Positions 23,723-36,798 are shown, counted from the first letter of the stretch. The stretch: 64,000 nucleotides of DNA from Paramecium pentaurelia (GCA_905183005.1 CAJJDO010000052.1:402020-466019); one strand, 5' to 3'. Notes: a model not told the origin generated them from the sequence alone. Numbers and translations: made by a program.

Positions 23723-23753
23723 ATTAATAAATTTATAATAATTAAATAATTGA

Positions 23754-25325
23754 TCAATTTATTAAACTAAACTTATCCATCATCTCAATAAATTCATTAT
23801 AATCGATCTCTCCATCCCCATTCTTATCAGCTTCCTTAATCATATCATCCCAATACTTTTCATCTATTATTTTTTCACTCTCTAAAAAATAAACAAAAAT
23901 ATTATACTTCCTAAAACAGTCTGTAATTCGTGTTTGTCTATCTTTCCACTTCCATCTAAATCCAACATCTTAAATGCCTAATATAATTTCTCTTCCTTCA
24001 TATACAAAGATTTCTCCATTGTAGCTGCCAAAAATTCTAATAATTATAATTATACATAAATACCTGTATAATTAATTGTTCCATTTCCATCAGTATCTAT
24101 ACTCTTAATAATATTTCCTAATTCTTTTGCTTATACATCACTCATTCCAATTAACCCTTCTCTTAGTTCATCTATTGTAAGTACTCCATCTCCATTCTTA
24201 TCCAATTATTTAAATAATCTATTTTAATACATTATAATACTTTCCTAAATCAGCAATTTCCTATTCATTTAATTAAGAAGCAATAAATGTTAGAGCTACC
24301 TTTTTAAGTTTATTACTGCCATTAAAGTTTTTCAATTATCCAAAGTTTAGTTTTAATTCTATAAATTTATCAATTTATTTTACATTTTGTATTTTTACTA
24401 CCATCTTTCATCCATTTATGTTATATCACTTATGATGCCTTGTATCTCTTTTCTGGTGTTGTTATCATATGAGATATTAAATCCTTAGCTGAATCACTAA
24501 CTTATTTCAATTCAGGTATTTCAAATGTGTATTCTCCCTTCTATACGGCATCCAATATCTCAGGATCACTGTCACCATAAAAGGGAGGTACTCCAGATAA
24601 TAAAATGTATAGAATAACTCCTGCACTCCAAATATCACAAGATTCATCATAACTTCCCTTTAATACTTCAGGTGAAATGTAATATGGAGTTCCTGCCTTA
24701 GTTTTCATTGTAACTTTTTGATTTCCAGATGCTTTTTAACTAATTGGATCTTCAAACAATGTACTCAATCCAAAATCAATTACTTTAATTGGAGAATCAT
24801 CAGCTTTAGTTAAGAATAAAAAGTTTTCTGGTTTAAGATCTCTATGACATATACCATTTGTATGACAATAATTTAGAGCCTAAACTTTAATAATTAAATC
24901 TTACTTGCATAATCTAAAGAAAGATTTCATGAGCTTCGGCTTCACTGAAGTATCCTTTGTCCATAATACGATCGAACAATTCTCCACCTTCACATAGTCT
25001 TTATAATTTATATAAAATCATACTCCATCACCAAATACACGTTTCTTTGATCCTCGAAAGTTTCATATAATTTTATGATATTAGGATGATCTAATTATCT
25101 CAGTATATCAATTTCCTTTTTGAAACGATCAGGATTTTTCACTTTGCTTTTTGGGATCACTTTCACAGCTCTCTAATTCTTAGTACCCTTCAGTGTCGCT
25201 TTCACTACACTTCCATAAGTTCCAGATCCAATCACCTTTTTTAAATTGATATCATAAAATTATTCAATTTTTCCTTCATGTGTCATAATAAACCATTATT
25301 TTTTCAGAAAGACCTCTTGATCCAT
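23754..25325 (-). CDS. calcium-dependent protein kinase (CDPK)
   Basis: 473 residues with six introns (23882-23907, 24037-24063, 24219-24240, 24359-24383, 24880-24904, 24999-25023). Kinase domain first: glycine loop IGSGTYGSVVKA, catalytic loop HRDLKPENFLF, DFG as VIDFGLS, then GTPYYISPEVL. After a short junction come four EF-hands: DKNGDGVLTIDE, DTDGNGTINYTE, DLDGSGKIDKHE and DKNGDGEIDYNE, each with acidic loop ligands and Glu at position 12. Ca2+ binding to the hands relieves autoinhibition in this family. Ciliates, plants and apicomplexans share the architecture. Splicing is well supported because every intron shifts the frame or holds a TGA. Confidence 0.97.
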
Positions 25326-25553
25326 GATATTTTTATTATTATTTTTAGATTTATATATTTAATTATTAATAAAGTGCATATATATCTATTTATTATATCT
25401 AACCTTTTTTTAAGATATTTCTTCTCATTTTATTCATATTGACAATACTAAAAATTTGGTTGGTAGAATTCCTATTAATTATGCTTAAATTACTTAAAGC
25501 ATCATAATATAATTTTTTATTTTATATAAAAATAACTATAAAAAATGATGAAA

Positions 25554-25773
25554 TCATATTTGATAATATTATTCTAATTCATTTCTTTTAAGAAGAATTT
25601 ACATATCATTTATTTTTTGACCATTCATTCTATTTAGTTCCTTATTAAACTTACTTAAAATCTTACAAATAAAGATAAATAACTTCTTAATCATTTTTAT
25701 AAAGATTCTAGAAGAAATACATTCATAGAATAAACTTATATAGAATATTGATCAATAGATTTTTTTTAGCCAT
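25554..25773 (-). CDS. short open frame, hypothetical
   Basis: A possible 63-residue product (start MAKKNLLINILYKIF) if a 28-nt segment at 25708-25735 is an intron; it begins GTTTAT rather than the usual GTA. The sequence is basic and hydrophobic with a helix-forming end (NELEQYYQI). Nothing similar is recognised, and chance open frames of this size are expected, so this is a weak call. The rest of 25,326-25,874 shows no other gene. Confidence 0.25.
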
Positions 25774-25874
25774 TTTAAAATTTGAAATATTAACTTAGAC
25801 TTTCTTATCTTAAAGACAATAACAAAGGATAATTTACAGATTTTAGTATATGATTTAATTTAATATTTAATTAA

Positions 25875-26270
25875 TCATAACTTTTTAAGTATTTCCTTCA
25901 TATGAATAACTCTTCTATTGTTTTAGGAACCATAAACAATTGAAGGGTCATATTTAGGTTTTGGAATAGAAAATATTGTAGTGAATTAACCTTTGTGTTT
26001 TACTGTTGACATACTTTATTTGGATTTTTTGTATTCAAAATCAACTATTTAAGCAATTGACAGTTTCATCTTATCCTCATACTCTCTGTAATTTTTGCAT
26101 AGTTCTGCTTTCGAATTAACTGATTTAACTCTTGTTCTTAAATTAAATTTCCTTTCTCGTATTGCTAAACTAACAATAGATTTTTCTTATTCTGTTAAAT
26201 CACTTGTTGGTAGTTCTTTTTCAATTTTATTGTAATCTAAGATTGTTTTAACTCTCTTTCTTTAATACAT
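25875..26270 (-). CDS. conserved-looking small basic protein, hypothetical
   Basis: 131 residues in a single exon from ATG at 26268-26270 to TGA at 25875-25877. The sequence is rich in Lys, Arg and Glu with a balanced composition unlike random A+T-rich frames (for example LDYNKIEKELPTSDLTEQEK). A C-terminal PKPKYDPSIVYGSQ stretch is notable. No motif or membrane segment was seen, and no family recognised. It lies in a gap between the CDPK and PKG genes, all on the same strand. Confidence 0.65.
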
Positions 26271-26436
26271 AATTTTTATTATTATATAAAATTAACAAGC
26301 TATCTCATTATTTTTTTTATTCAGTTGTTAATGGATTATATATATAAATATGAATAATAATAATATGCAATCTAGTAGTTAAAATGATATTAATAAATAT
26401 AAGAAAAGACATATCATTATGATGAGGAAATACCTT

Positions 26437-28925
26437 TCAAAAATCTTAATCCCAATCTACTTATTAAGTGCAAATCATATCTGGACTAGTATCTCTTTTA
26501 ATCATATCTAAAAAAGGCATGTCTTCATAAATCATCTACTATAATTTTGGTATATATGGTGGTTTTATTTGAAAAGTTTCTAATTCTTCCTTGAATATTA
26601 AGAATAAAAGAATTACCCACTAAAAACCATCAAACCAAGGATGAACTTTTAAAGCATCAAAAGAACCTCCCAATCGTAATTCTGGTGTTCTATTTGTTAA
26701 TTAATCTATTAATTTTATTGCCTTAAAATCCTTCAGTATTTGTGGATACTCTAATTTTCCATTCAAAATAGCTTCCTCAATTATAAATCTAAATAACTAA
26801 AAGAATTACGGGTCGTCTTCTTCATCTCCAGCAAAAGGTACTTCTCCACACATTAGTTCATAGAAGCATATTCCTAATGACCATAGATCTGTTGAAAAAC
26901 TATAACCCTTTCCCTTAATAATTTCAGGAGACATATAATGTGGTGTACCAACAAGGGTATAAGTTTTGGAAGCTCTTGATTTTAATACTTTTGCAGTACC
27001 CATATCAATCAATTTAATATAACCATTTTCCATAACAATAAAATTTTCAGGCTTTACATCCCTATATATTATATGTGAGGAATGCAATTTCTCCAAAATA
27101 TTTATCATTTAAGCAATATAAAATTAGGTTTCATAAGAATTCAATAATCCTATTTCTCGGATTACATGAAATAATTCTTTACCTTTAATATACTCTGTTA
27201 ATAAGTATATGTAATTTTAATCCTTAAATGATCTATGAAAACAAACTAAATTTGGATGATTAAGTAATTCTAAAACTTATTTTTCATTTTTGATATGTCT
27301 TTCTGTGTTATTAGCAATAACATTGACTTTAGGTACACATTTCATGACATGCATATTTTATTATGGAATATCCTTAACTAAATAAGCATTTCCAAAGGTT
27401 CCTTCTCCTAATAACTTTAATCCAATAAAATCTTCTAAAGTAAGTAATGAATAATTGCTTTTTTATCTTTTTTCCTATAAACTAGAGGAACCAGCACGAT
27501 CTTTATTTTTCTTAACAACAGTATCCAATTCTCCACCAATACATTCAAAGAATTATTTAAAAGGAAGTTCTGACAATGTAGTTTTCCTATTAGTTTTAAT
27601 ATCATGATTAATTTTTCGTTTTTGTTCATCCATTTATAAATATTTATCTCCAAATAATTAACCATTATTAAATAATTGACCTTCAAATTCTAATTATCCA
27701 TCGAGAATGATAATTAATTTATCCACAAACTAATTCATTTTGAAGATGCAATCATTACTCTCATAACTTTTGATCTTAAAATTTGAAACTATCTTTTGTA
27801 TTTACATTTTAGTTAAATCTCTTAATTGAGGATGTTTCTCAAATGCCCACTTCTGCATATTGGTGTAAATTATTAACTATGTGACTAAATAATACAAATT
27901 CTGTACCTGAATCTTCTCTCCTAATATAGTTGTGATATCTTCTCTACTCAAAGATAGAAGATTGACATCTGAATTATAAGCTTTGACAGTTGCACCTCTT
28001 ACACAATTCCCAAATAGAGCTTATTCACCAAAAGAATCTCCTTAATTCATATATCTTAAGAATTGTCCTTATTTAGTTACTTAAACAGTTCCTTTTTAAA
28101 TTATATAAAATGAGTTAGCCATATCACCTTCATTTACTATAGATTCTCCTTATTTAAATTTTAATGTAATTAAGACATTTGCAATACTATCTCTCTATTC
28201 TTCAGTCATGAAATCTATAATCACTTAAAAATTTACCAAAAAATTTTACTTAGACCAAAAATTCTCTATTTATTTCATATGCTTTTTATTATATATCTTC
28301 AACAGCCTTTCTAAATTTATTCCTTTCTAAAACCCAAAATCCACAATCTCCAATTGCTATTACAGTAGCTGAACGAGGAGCATGATACATCAAAGCCAAT
28401 TCTCCAAAAAATTCAGATGATTTTAATACTCTCTTTTTCTCTTCATTTATTATTATCTAACATTAGCCTCGTTCTTCATGAATAAGTTATCAAAATCTAC
28501 CAATTATGAAAAATAATGTTGCTTTATCTCCTTGCTTAAAAATAAACTCTTAATCTTTTGATGTAACATAATACATTTCCTCTATTAATTTTGCTCTATA
28601 TTATCATTATCATTACTTATCATTATTATCTAATTATGCAAACATAAAATGATTTCCAAATGCATTCAAAATCATTTGAAAGTCAAATGGACTTTTTTCT
28701 CTTTGTTACTTCATTACATTCTCATGAATTTGTTCCTCAACCACTTCTATCTTGGCTTAACGTTTTCTATCTCCTCTCCGTGGCTATAATAGTTTCCTAT
28801 ATTTTATCTACTTCCACAGCCAAACTAGACATAGATTGACTAGGCTTATTCAATTATTAAGGAATTATTTAATCTACTGCAATCTCTGTTGAAGTTGGTT
28901 AAATGTTACTTATACAAACTCCCAT
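26437..28925 (-). CDS. cGMP-dependent protein kinase (PKG)
   Basis: 787 residues; introns 26590-26616, 28215-28236, 28474-28500, 28596-28616 and 28784-28811. The N-terminus MGVC is a myristoylation/palmitoylation-type signal. Cyclic-nucleotide-binding domains follow: the first keeps the phosphate cassette FGELALMYHAPRSATV, the second reads FGEQALFGNCVRGATV, and a third, degenerate one (GQLFGDKYLQ) lies before the kinase. The kinase has LLGEGTFGNAYLV, YRDVKPENF, DMG instead of DFG, GTPHYMSPEI and an AGC tail. Ciliate and apicomplexan PKGs share this multi-CNB layout. The expected role is cGMP signalling at the ciliary or plasma membrane. Confidence 0.95.
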
Positions 28926-29349
28926 TTTATTAATAATTATTAAACATTTTTTTTCATATTTATATAATCATCCCATCTTTATATTCCTTATAAATTCAAA
29001 TATTCAAATATCACACCAAATACATTCAGACATTGGTTACTTAAATATCTTAATAAATCATATTATTGGTTCAAACAAATTAATTAAAAATATCTTTATT
29101 TTGAATATTTCAATTTAATAAAATATAATAATTGTTCAAACAATAATTAATATAAAAATGATGATACATTATTATTTTTTAAATACATTCAAAACAGATA
29201 TATATTATACTCTCATTTTCTATACCTAAACATTTTGATTCTTTATGTTCTTTCAAGAAAAATTTTCTCTTTTGACAACTTACTTATCTTCATATTTCTT
29301 GAATACAAAAAATATTAAATCTTAAAAATAATACTTTGATATTAATAAA
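28926..29349. other. 424-bp intergenic region, nothing recognised
   Basis: Very A+T-rich sequence between the start of the PKG gene and the end of a disrupted minus-strand gene. It presumably contains the PKG promoter. No RNA gene, repeat array or convincing reading frame was seen. Confidence 0.6.
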
Positions 29350-30420
29350 TCATTTCTATATCAACTTTTTAGGCATACAAAAATCACTAAAAATTGTATC
29401 AAATAATTTTGGATTGTAATATTTATAAATTTCTATTAATTATAAAACAAACTTTTCAAAAATATCTTCAGGAATATTATTTGATTGACTTTATTTGATA
29501 TAAATTTAATCCAAAAAGACTTAAATATTAAATAGAATCTGGATACATTTCTTTTTATTTTTTGTTAATTCCAATTAAGTAAGGTAGGAGAACTTCAAAA
29601 TATTGGCAAACATGAAATCAAAATGTGTATTTTTAAAAAGGATATAAAAGAGTCAAAAAAGCCTCTGAACTAATTACAGTTTTGGAAGTGATGAGCTAAA
29701 TTTTCGATTCACAAAGTATTTCAAAATATAACAACACAATAATCATATGTCTATAATTGCAAAAAGATATTCAAAGACTTAATTAGAACATAAAGGAAAG
29801 TAGTTAGATTAAAGAAGAATATTGATTTGGATCCATTATAATAAAAGTTTAATTGGAAACTTGAGGAAGAATAATTTCTTCAACTATATTGCAAATGTAC
29901 TTTCTAAAGGCAAGAAATTTTTAGCTATATAGATTTAATAAAAATATTTAAGTAATATTAATGACTATTCTGTGTTGATATCATAGTTATCAAATTGATA
30001 AATATAAATAAACACTGAAATAACTAAATTTCAATAACAACACAATAATAGCCATATTGTGAAATCCTTACAAATTCTATTCACAAAATATTAAAGTAAT
30101 GCAATAAGATTTCTCAACTTAGTATTCTGCTGCATAAAAGTATTAGAGAATGAATAAGCTAAATAATTATTTGATATTGATTAGAATAATTTGTAAAAAT
30201 TCATCTGGAGTACATTAGTTCTTCTCAATTAAAATGAGATTACTCAAAGGATCTATTAATACTTTATTCAACTTTAACTTTTATTAATAAAGATTTAGAT
30301 AATAGAATGATAAATCTGTGATTGGAGATTTAGTAAAATGTTTTTGTATTTTCTATTTTCAATAACATTTTATTCATTGATTGTTATATGAAGTTCTTCA
30401 TTGAGTTCTTATAAATACAT
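29350..30420 (-). pseudogene. disrupted helical-repeat-like protein gene
   Basis: Several minus-strand stretches are convincing as protein: LNEELHITINEQNVIENRK, then DPLSNLILIEKNQCTPDEFL, QYFYAAEYQVEKSYCITLIF, FEILCESKIQLITSKTVISS and a C-terminal NIPEDIFEKFVLQLIEIYKY. Some are joined by ordinary introns (for example 26 nt at about 30,254-30,279), but a TGA near 29,620 and at least two frame changes cannot be spliced away. The alternating Leu/Ile helical pattern resembles HEAT/armadillo-type proteins such as importins; that is a guess. Likely a decaying paralogue, or sequence errors. A 1.6-kb gene-free gap would be abnormal for this genome, which also argues for a relic. Confidence 0.5.
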
Positions 30421-30600
30421 TCACATTGTTTATATATTCTGTATATATTTATTGAGTTAAATTTGTAGGACCAATAATTGAGAATTAATTGTATATGCGT
30501 TAATAAAGAATATTCATTAAATATATTTTAATTGTTGCGTTGTTAAAATAATAGTGATATGCTTGATATGAGCTTTAATTAAACAAACTAATAACAAAAG

Positions 30601-31128
30601 TCATTCTAATTGTCGTAGTTCTTCCACTAGTTATATATCTAAACTATCTACACTAGCCAGTGATTCGAATCTCTTCCTGGTAAATTAAGTTAAGGTTTCA
30701 GTCTTATTAATTTATTGATGCTCTGTTTTTAAAATAGATAACCTTTCTCTTAATTTCATAATTTATGTTCTTCTACATTTTTTCAAGGATGCTTGGAGTT
30801 CAGCATTATTTCTTTCTTTCTTAAATTTACGCTAGAGAAATAATAAAATAAAATAGAGTACTTTTAATTGAGTTCTAGTTCTGTCATTGAACAAATAATT
30901 GATCATGTAAAAATCAGTTCCAAATAATTAAAGACTTCTAAAAAATTTTTTAGTGTCATCTTAACTCCAATTCTTGAATTTATTGATCTTTCCTTTTTTT
31001 ACAATCTTTTGGCTTTGCCGCTGTTTCTATTTGGTTAATTGGGATAATTGTTATTAGATAATAAGGTCAGTTGTACTTTAATCTTAAAATGTTGTATGTG
31101 ATAAAGAATCACTTTTTGTTTCTTTCAT
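30601..31128 (-). CDS. BDP1: TFIIIB subunit B'' (BDP1), compact form
   Basis: 165 residues with a 30-nt intron (30832-30861). The extended SANT domain typical of Bdp1 is clear: WSQDDTKKFFRSLQLFGTDF, then YMINYLFNDRTRTQLK and RKFKKERNN. GTDF...LF..RTR.QLK.KFK is the Bdp1 signature. Bdp1 joins TBP and BRF1 on RNA polymerase III promoters and opens the DNA. The protein is far shorter than yeast or human Bdp1: only the SANT core with a Gln/Lys-rich N-terminus and a helical C-terminus remain. The intron has length 3n and lacks a stop; the family alignment (QLK joined to RKFKKE) supports its removal. Confidence 0.85.
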
Positions 31129-31176
31129 TATTAAGATTTAATTATTAAAAATGATTTTGAATATATATATATATTA

Positions 31177-32923
31177 TCATTCAGCCAATATACCCTTCTC
31201 ATCTTCAACCTAAAACTTTTCATCCACAACATTCATTTAATTAATATTGATATTATCCATTTCTAATTCATCATAATCCCTATTACTAATCATTACATTC
31301 TAATTTAGATTTTCTTATTAGATTAATCCTTATTTACTAGGACTCCATAAATATTATTGATAATAAATATACAAATTTAATATACTTATGGAAATGAGCA
31401 CTTCTGTTCCTGTAAGATTATAGATTTCAAATGATCCAGATAATATAAATAATCCCAAACACATCATAAAAAAGATATTAAATAATCCAATCAATTTATA
31501 TCTCCACAATCTGGTTTCATAACATTTACAAAATTAAATCAAATACTTAAGCAAATATATAAATAAAGCAAAGGAAAATAAGAATGATAGTACTTTAAAT
31601 GCCATATAAGCTTTATGATGTAAATCATCAAAACTTGTAGTGGGATCTTTAAAATATTAAATGACTAAAATTGAATAAGAAGCCACAAAAAACAGCCATA
31701 ATAGTAAACAAACTATAACTTTAGGTTTAGTAAGTGCAGTACTTTCTTTAGTTCCATTTTCTACAACAATTCTATGATAAAGTACTAGCCAATAAAGAAA
31801 GAGACAAGATATGAAATTACTAAAAAATATGACACCAATTACAGCAGTAATTCTATTTGGAGCTAATAAAGTAGCTGCATAGAGTGGATCATTGAACCAA
31901 GGTAAAAGAAAGCTTAAAACTGCAACAAATTTTTATTCAATTACCCAATTAGAAAAGTTTAGTTTTTTCATTCTGAATGCAAAAAATGTAAAAGTAATAA
32001 CTGAAAATGTAAAAAATGTATATCTTAATGCTAAAACAGAATTTGAATATCTTGGATCAACAGTTATTCCTTCTAAATATAATGTAGCTTTATTGTTTTA
32101 ACCTAATTACAAAAATTCGGAAAAATCTATAATGAGAAGATAATCATGATAATCTAGGATTGGAATGTAAACTAAAACAATCCAATCACAAATTTTATGA
32201 TCAAAATTTTCATAATCATTTTAATAATTATGTTAAGGAGGGGGAGGATGATTTCCTTCTCTTTATAATAATCTATTTTCTCTAATTCTTTCACTATCCT
32301 CTTCACTTTCATCATCATATTCATAATATTCATCATACTCATCATATTCATCATATAATTCATCAAAATTTTAATTACAATTAGATGTTATGGAATGATT
32401 CTTACTAGTTATGAAATTTTCAGATAGAAGACCACCATTCTATTATTATTCTCTAGTTAATCCAAATAAAGTTGCAGTATAATTAATGTAAGAGATTTCA
32501 TAACCATCAGGATTAAGGAAACCAAATTATCCATAAACTATTAAGAATTGATTTTTTTGATTTAATTTTCTAATAATTGTATAATTAGCTTCACTTCTAT
32601 TACAGCTATTAGAATTATTATTAAATTTACTATAATTATTTGTTTTCTTCAAACCATGATCCTTTTTCTAAATTGGTATCACTGTTTTGATAACAAGGAT
32701 TATTCATATCAGCATATTTGGTAGATTATGGCATAAATACAGAAGTCAATACAAATATTATAACTAGAACAAAGAATATACACCAATGAATGCACACATG
32801 TTTTTTTGTTTCTATATCAGCATTTATTTTAGTCAAAATGATTTGATTATCCGTTTAAACTGGTTAGCCAGTAATTATTGGTACATTCTAAAGATTTGGA
32901 ATATTATTTTCTTATACTTCCAT
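31177..32923 (-). CDS. Wls/TMEM181-type seven-transmembrane protein
   Basis: 573 residues; one 25-nt intron (32606-32630). A short cytosolic N-terminus precedes a membrane helix (HWCIFFVLVIIFVLTSVFM), then a large lumenal domain with Cys and N-glycosylation sequons, and then six or more helices. In that part, WVIEQKFVAVLSFLLPWFND and LYWLVLYH match the Wntless/TMEM181 domain (EQK...NDP, W..VYHGI). The lumenal domain includes a striking Asp/Glu/Tyr-rich stretch at about 32,270-32,350. Known relatives sort secreted cargo between Golgi and plasma membrane. Ciliates have no Wnt, so the cargo here must differ. Assignment is by motif only. Confidence 0.7.
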
Positions 32924-33175
32924 TTTATTTAATATATATATATTATTAATATTCATTATATAATTATATGATATTTATTTAATCAATTTGTAAATATAAC
33001 TCAATATAAATTTTAATATCAAAATAAATCTACTTATTCAAATAGAATCTTCAAAATTTAAATTTCTTATTACTAATTATAATAAAATAAATAAATCTTA
33101 TAAGACATTATGATTTATTTTGTAATTAATCAATAAAGTTCTTAGATTGATTGATGTACTTTTTATTTATTTAAA

Positions 33176-36100
33176 TCATTCAATTAATTATATTTTATAA
33201 TCATATTCATTATTATAAGCAGAATATTTTTCAGTACCAGCTATTACGACTCCACTATGATAAGCACCACAACCAATTGATTAAACTTTATATGCAAATA
33301 ATTCCATTGGTTTAGTCTAAATTTATTTACATAATTCTCCAAATTTATTTAATCCCCAACCATATACTTTTCCTTAAGATTGACATAATGTATGATCTTA
33401 ACCAATAGCTATATTATCAATCTTATAATTAAGAATCATTTGAATTCCTTTTTATTCTATATTAGTATCAATCCCCAATTAACCATCATCATTACAACCA
33501 CATCCATACAAATTACCATTCTTAAGAAAATATGATTATAAAGATCCTGCATATATTGAATCAACATCTTCAATTAAGAGTGTAGGTTATATAACACTTG
33601 TAATATCTAAAGATAAACCCAATTATCCTTATTCATTATATCCCCATCCATATACTTATTTCTGATTATTCAATACTATTGTATGAGCATCACCACAAGC
33701 CACTGATTATATATTTTCTATATCAACTTTGGTTGGAATAGCTATTTCCATTCCTAATTCAAGTGGCAATCCCAATTAACCTCCATCTCCTCTTCCCCAT
33801 ACATATAATCTATCTTCAACAATAGCAGCATTATGTAGTCCACCACATTTCATTTATTTGCAAGCACCTGGAATCAACACTTATTATGGAATATGAGTAG
33901 ATATCATACTATTGTTTCCCAATAAACCTCCTTCTCCACATCCCCAAGAGTATACTATACCTTTTGAATTGACATAAACAGAATGATCATGTCCACATTC
34001 TATTGAAATGCAATCAAATGAACTTTCAATTAGATGAGGATATTCAACATATTTGATTTCAGATGGTTTCCCACATTTACCATCTTCATTATTACCCCAA
34101 CAATATATTCTACCTGTATTACTTATTGCTAATGTATGTTTGTATCCACATGCCATTTTTACAAACATTACATCACTCTTTAAAGATATGGGAATTTTAT
34201 ATTTTAATTAATACATCTATCCTAATTGATAATTTTAATTGAATCCCCATAATATGATTTATCCTGGTTGATAACAAAATTATGGTTCAAATATTTAAAT
34301 ATTTTCTCCTTAAAGTTCATTAAATCTTTTAAATAACCAATCATATAACATAAATCCTTTTATTGAAGCTCTTAATACTTAGATTAAATCTTTATTTTTA
34401 TAATTATGACATTAGATATTATTACAAGGTAATGGAATTTATATAAATTGAGAAAAGAAATATTGAATAACACTCTAATATTCAACATCTCCATTTTGGG
34501 AAGTAAATACTGATAATCGATGCCAACAAAATGCTTCAATTGGATATAAAATACTTCCTCTATTTCTAAAATCTCCAAAACATTAACGAGATATTTTAAT
34601 AGCTATTTCATAAAATCTTTAACTTTCTTAATTACATTAAAATTGACTCTCTAAATAATGTCCTTTTAATAGAGCATCAAATAATTAATATTAAATTAAA
34701 TCATAGTTTTATGTTTCCATAACTAAATCTGTATTTTATATTTATAATAATAAATTTGCATCCTATATAATATTTTAACAATCAATTTATTTTAAATATT
34801 CAATCCATTAATATAAAATAAGAGAATTAGGAATATAAAATTTAATATTCTTTAAGTTATAAAATATACTAGGCAAATACAATTCATAAGATGTTTGTTA
34901 ATTATTTCTTGATAACCATTCATATGCCTTTTCTCTTATTGATTATAATGATTCTATTTTTGTTTAAAATGATTCAATAAAATTATTATATTTATAAAAT
35001 GCTTTTGATGTAAAGTAATGAGAATCTATATTACCAATAAGTCTAATTTTATCTTTGATTTTTATTGAGAATTTTTACTCTAAAAAAGACATCAAGATTC
35101 TAGTATTTGAGAGACTAACTTAGATTACTTCTTTAACTATTTCAGATGATAATATATAATTTAATTCTTCCTATTTTAATTAATATTTTAAATCCAAACA
35201 TTTTATTCTATCAAATGTAAAATACATTATTCCACCTTTTGATATTCTACTCAATTCTTCTTCTATATTTAAATCAATGTGTTATTTCTTTAAATAATTC
35301 ACAAATATAGCACAAGCAAAATATGGTTTATTTCTATTATCTGATAAACAAAAACATGACCATAAATGATATTATTTCATAAATCTTCTTTTCATATGTT
35401 CTTTTAATGATTAATAACTAAGTAAATATAGACCATCATTTAAATCAATCTTTAATTACAATAAATTTGGTTTATTCTTATTTTTTTATATAAGTAATTC
35501 ACAAATGTAATTACCATTAAAATAAATAGGTAAATGATTATTCTAAATTTAATTATCTAGTATTTAATAAAAAAACATATTTCCCTATTAAATCTTATTA
35601 AATTTGTTTAAATTATAATCTTATAATGTATCAATAAACCTTATGTTTTCATTTTATATTATTATACAATATATTGCAACATATTTACTCTCTGATTGTA
35701 CAATATTTATTAATGATTTGCCTTTGTAATCGACTACCTTAAATTATAGATATTGTTATTTACTTGGCGTATTACACCATTAATATCCTCCCTAGTGTTA
35801 TTATTATTTATAATTGGGCTCACCATATAATAATCATTCTTAATTTATTCAACCTTAATATTTGGTAAGATGTAATTTTAAAGTGTATAATATTAACTTC
35901 TGAGTTCCTTAAATACTCTTTTAAATTCTTTAGGATTCTCTAATTTCAATCTCTAAACTTATTTTGGATTTTCAAAATTTTATTTTACATTCCCATCTGA
36001 ACTCAATTCACCTTAATAGATATCCTCTATCAATAATGGATCATAATGATGTAAAGTGAATACTGGATTCTGTAAATCAATCTCAATATTAAACATGTGT

Positions 36101-36219
36101 ATTGGTTCTTCTTCTAAAGAAACTTACTACTTTTATTGATAGGTAAATTATTTTTAATTCTAATAATTCTTCATATAATCTTCCGATATTTTTACATTAT
36201 TCGCTAAACATGTTCCCAT
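33176..36219 (-). CDS. RCC1-repeat protein with long N-terminal region
   Basis: 1005 residues; one 26-nt intron (35738-35763). The C-terminal third is a beta-propeller of RCC1 repeats, each with the CGxxHxx and WGxNxxGQLG type cores (for example MACGYKHTLAISNTGRIYCW, CGHDHSVYVNSKG, GEGGLLGNN). The N-terminal 630 residues start MGTC, a lipidation-type start, and contain helical sequence without a recognised catalytic domain. RCC1 propellers act as exchange factors or binding platforms. No HECT domain follows, so it is not a HERC ubiquitin ligase. The N-terminal region may be lineage specific. Confidence 0.88.
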
Positions 36220-36798
36220 AACAAATAATTATTTAAATATGTTTATATATAATTTATATAATTTCTGTCACATTTTATAAAAAACAATAATCTAGTGTTA
36301 TTTCAAAAATTAATCTAAATTATTTAATATATATCAATGGCTAATTAAGAAAAGAGATTATTTCATACAATGAGAATAGTTAAATCATAATTCTTTTTTA
36401 ATATAGTTTTAATGATGTACTATTATAGTTTATTATAGTTTATAATAGTCATTTATGTTAACAAAATTATATTAATAGTTTATTTTATATAATAATTTTA
36501 ATTAGAATCTTATCTATATTACTATAAAATTGAATAATGATTATTTGTAATTCAATATAAGTTAAAAAGAGTAATTAACATTATAATAAGATTATAAAAG
36601 TACTTAATAATAATCAAGTATTATTTGATTATAAGTAAATAGAATTTATAATATATGTTTTGAATTGAATATATAAATAAAAAATAATTAAATTTCGTCA
36701 TTTATGGTCATTTTTATCAATAATTCTACTCATTAATATTATTGTTCTTGACTATTAGATTATTTAGAATAAACAAAAGTTTATTTATTATTTAATAC
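36220..36798. other. 579-bp A+T-rich intergenic region between divergent genes
   Basis: Separates the start of the RCC1-repeat gene (minus) from the alpha/beta-hydrolase gene (plus), so it must hold both promoters. Many TATA-like and ATTATAAT-like stretches occur; no specific element can be named. No reading frame or RNA gene was recognised. Confidence 0.6.

Noticed and set aside
28903..29118. Plus-strand hydrophobic frame upstream of PKG
   Set aside because: Composition is only Ile/Leu/His/Asn from A+T-rich DNA, with no start context or partner exon.
29640..30330. Plus-strand frames that look like an importin-type protein
   Set aside because: The minus strand gives better composition and some valid introns over the same span; plus-strand frames are probably chance, helped by the single-stop code.
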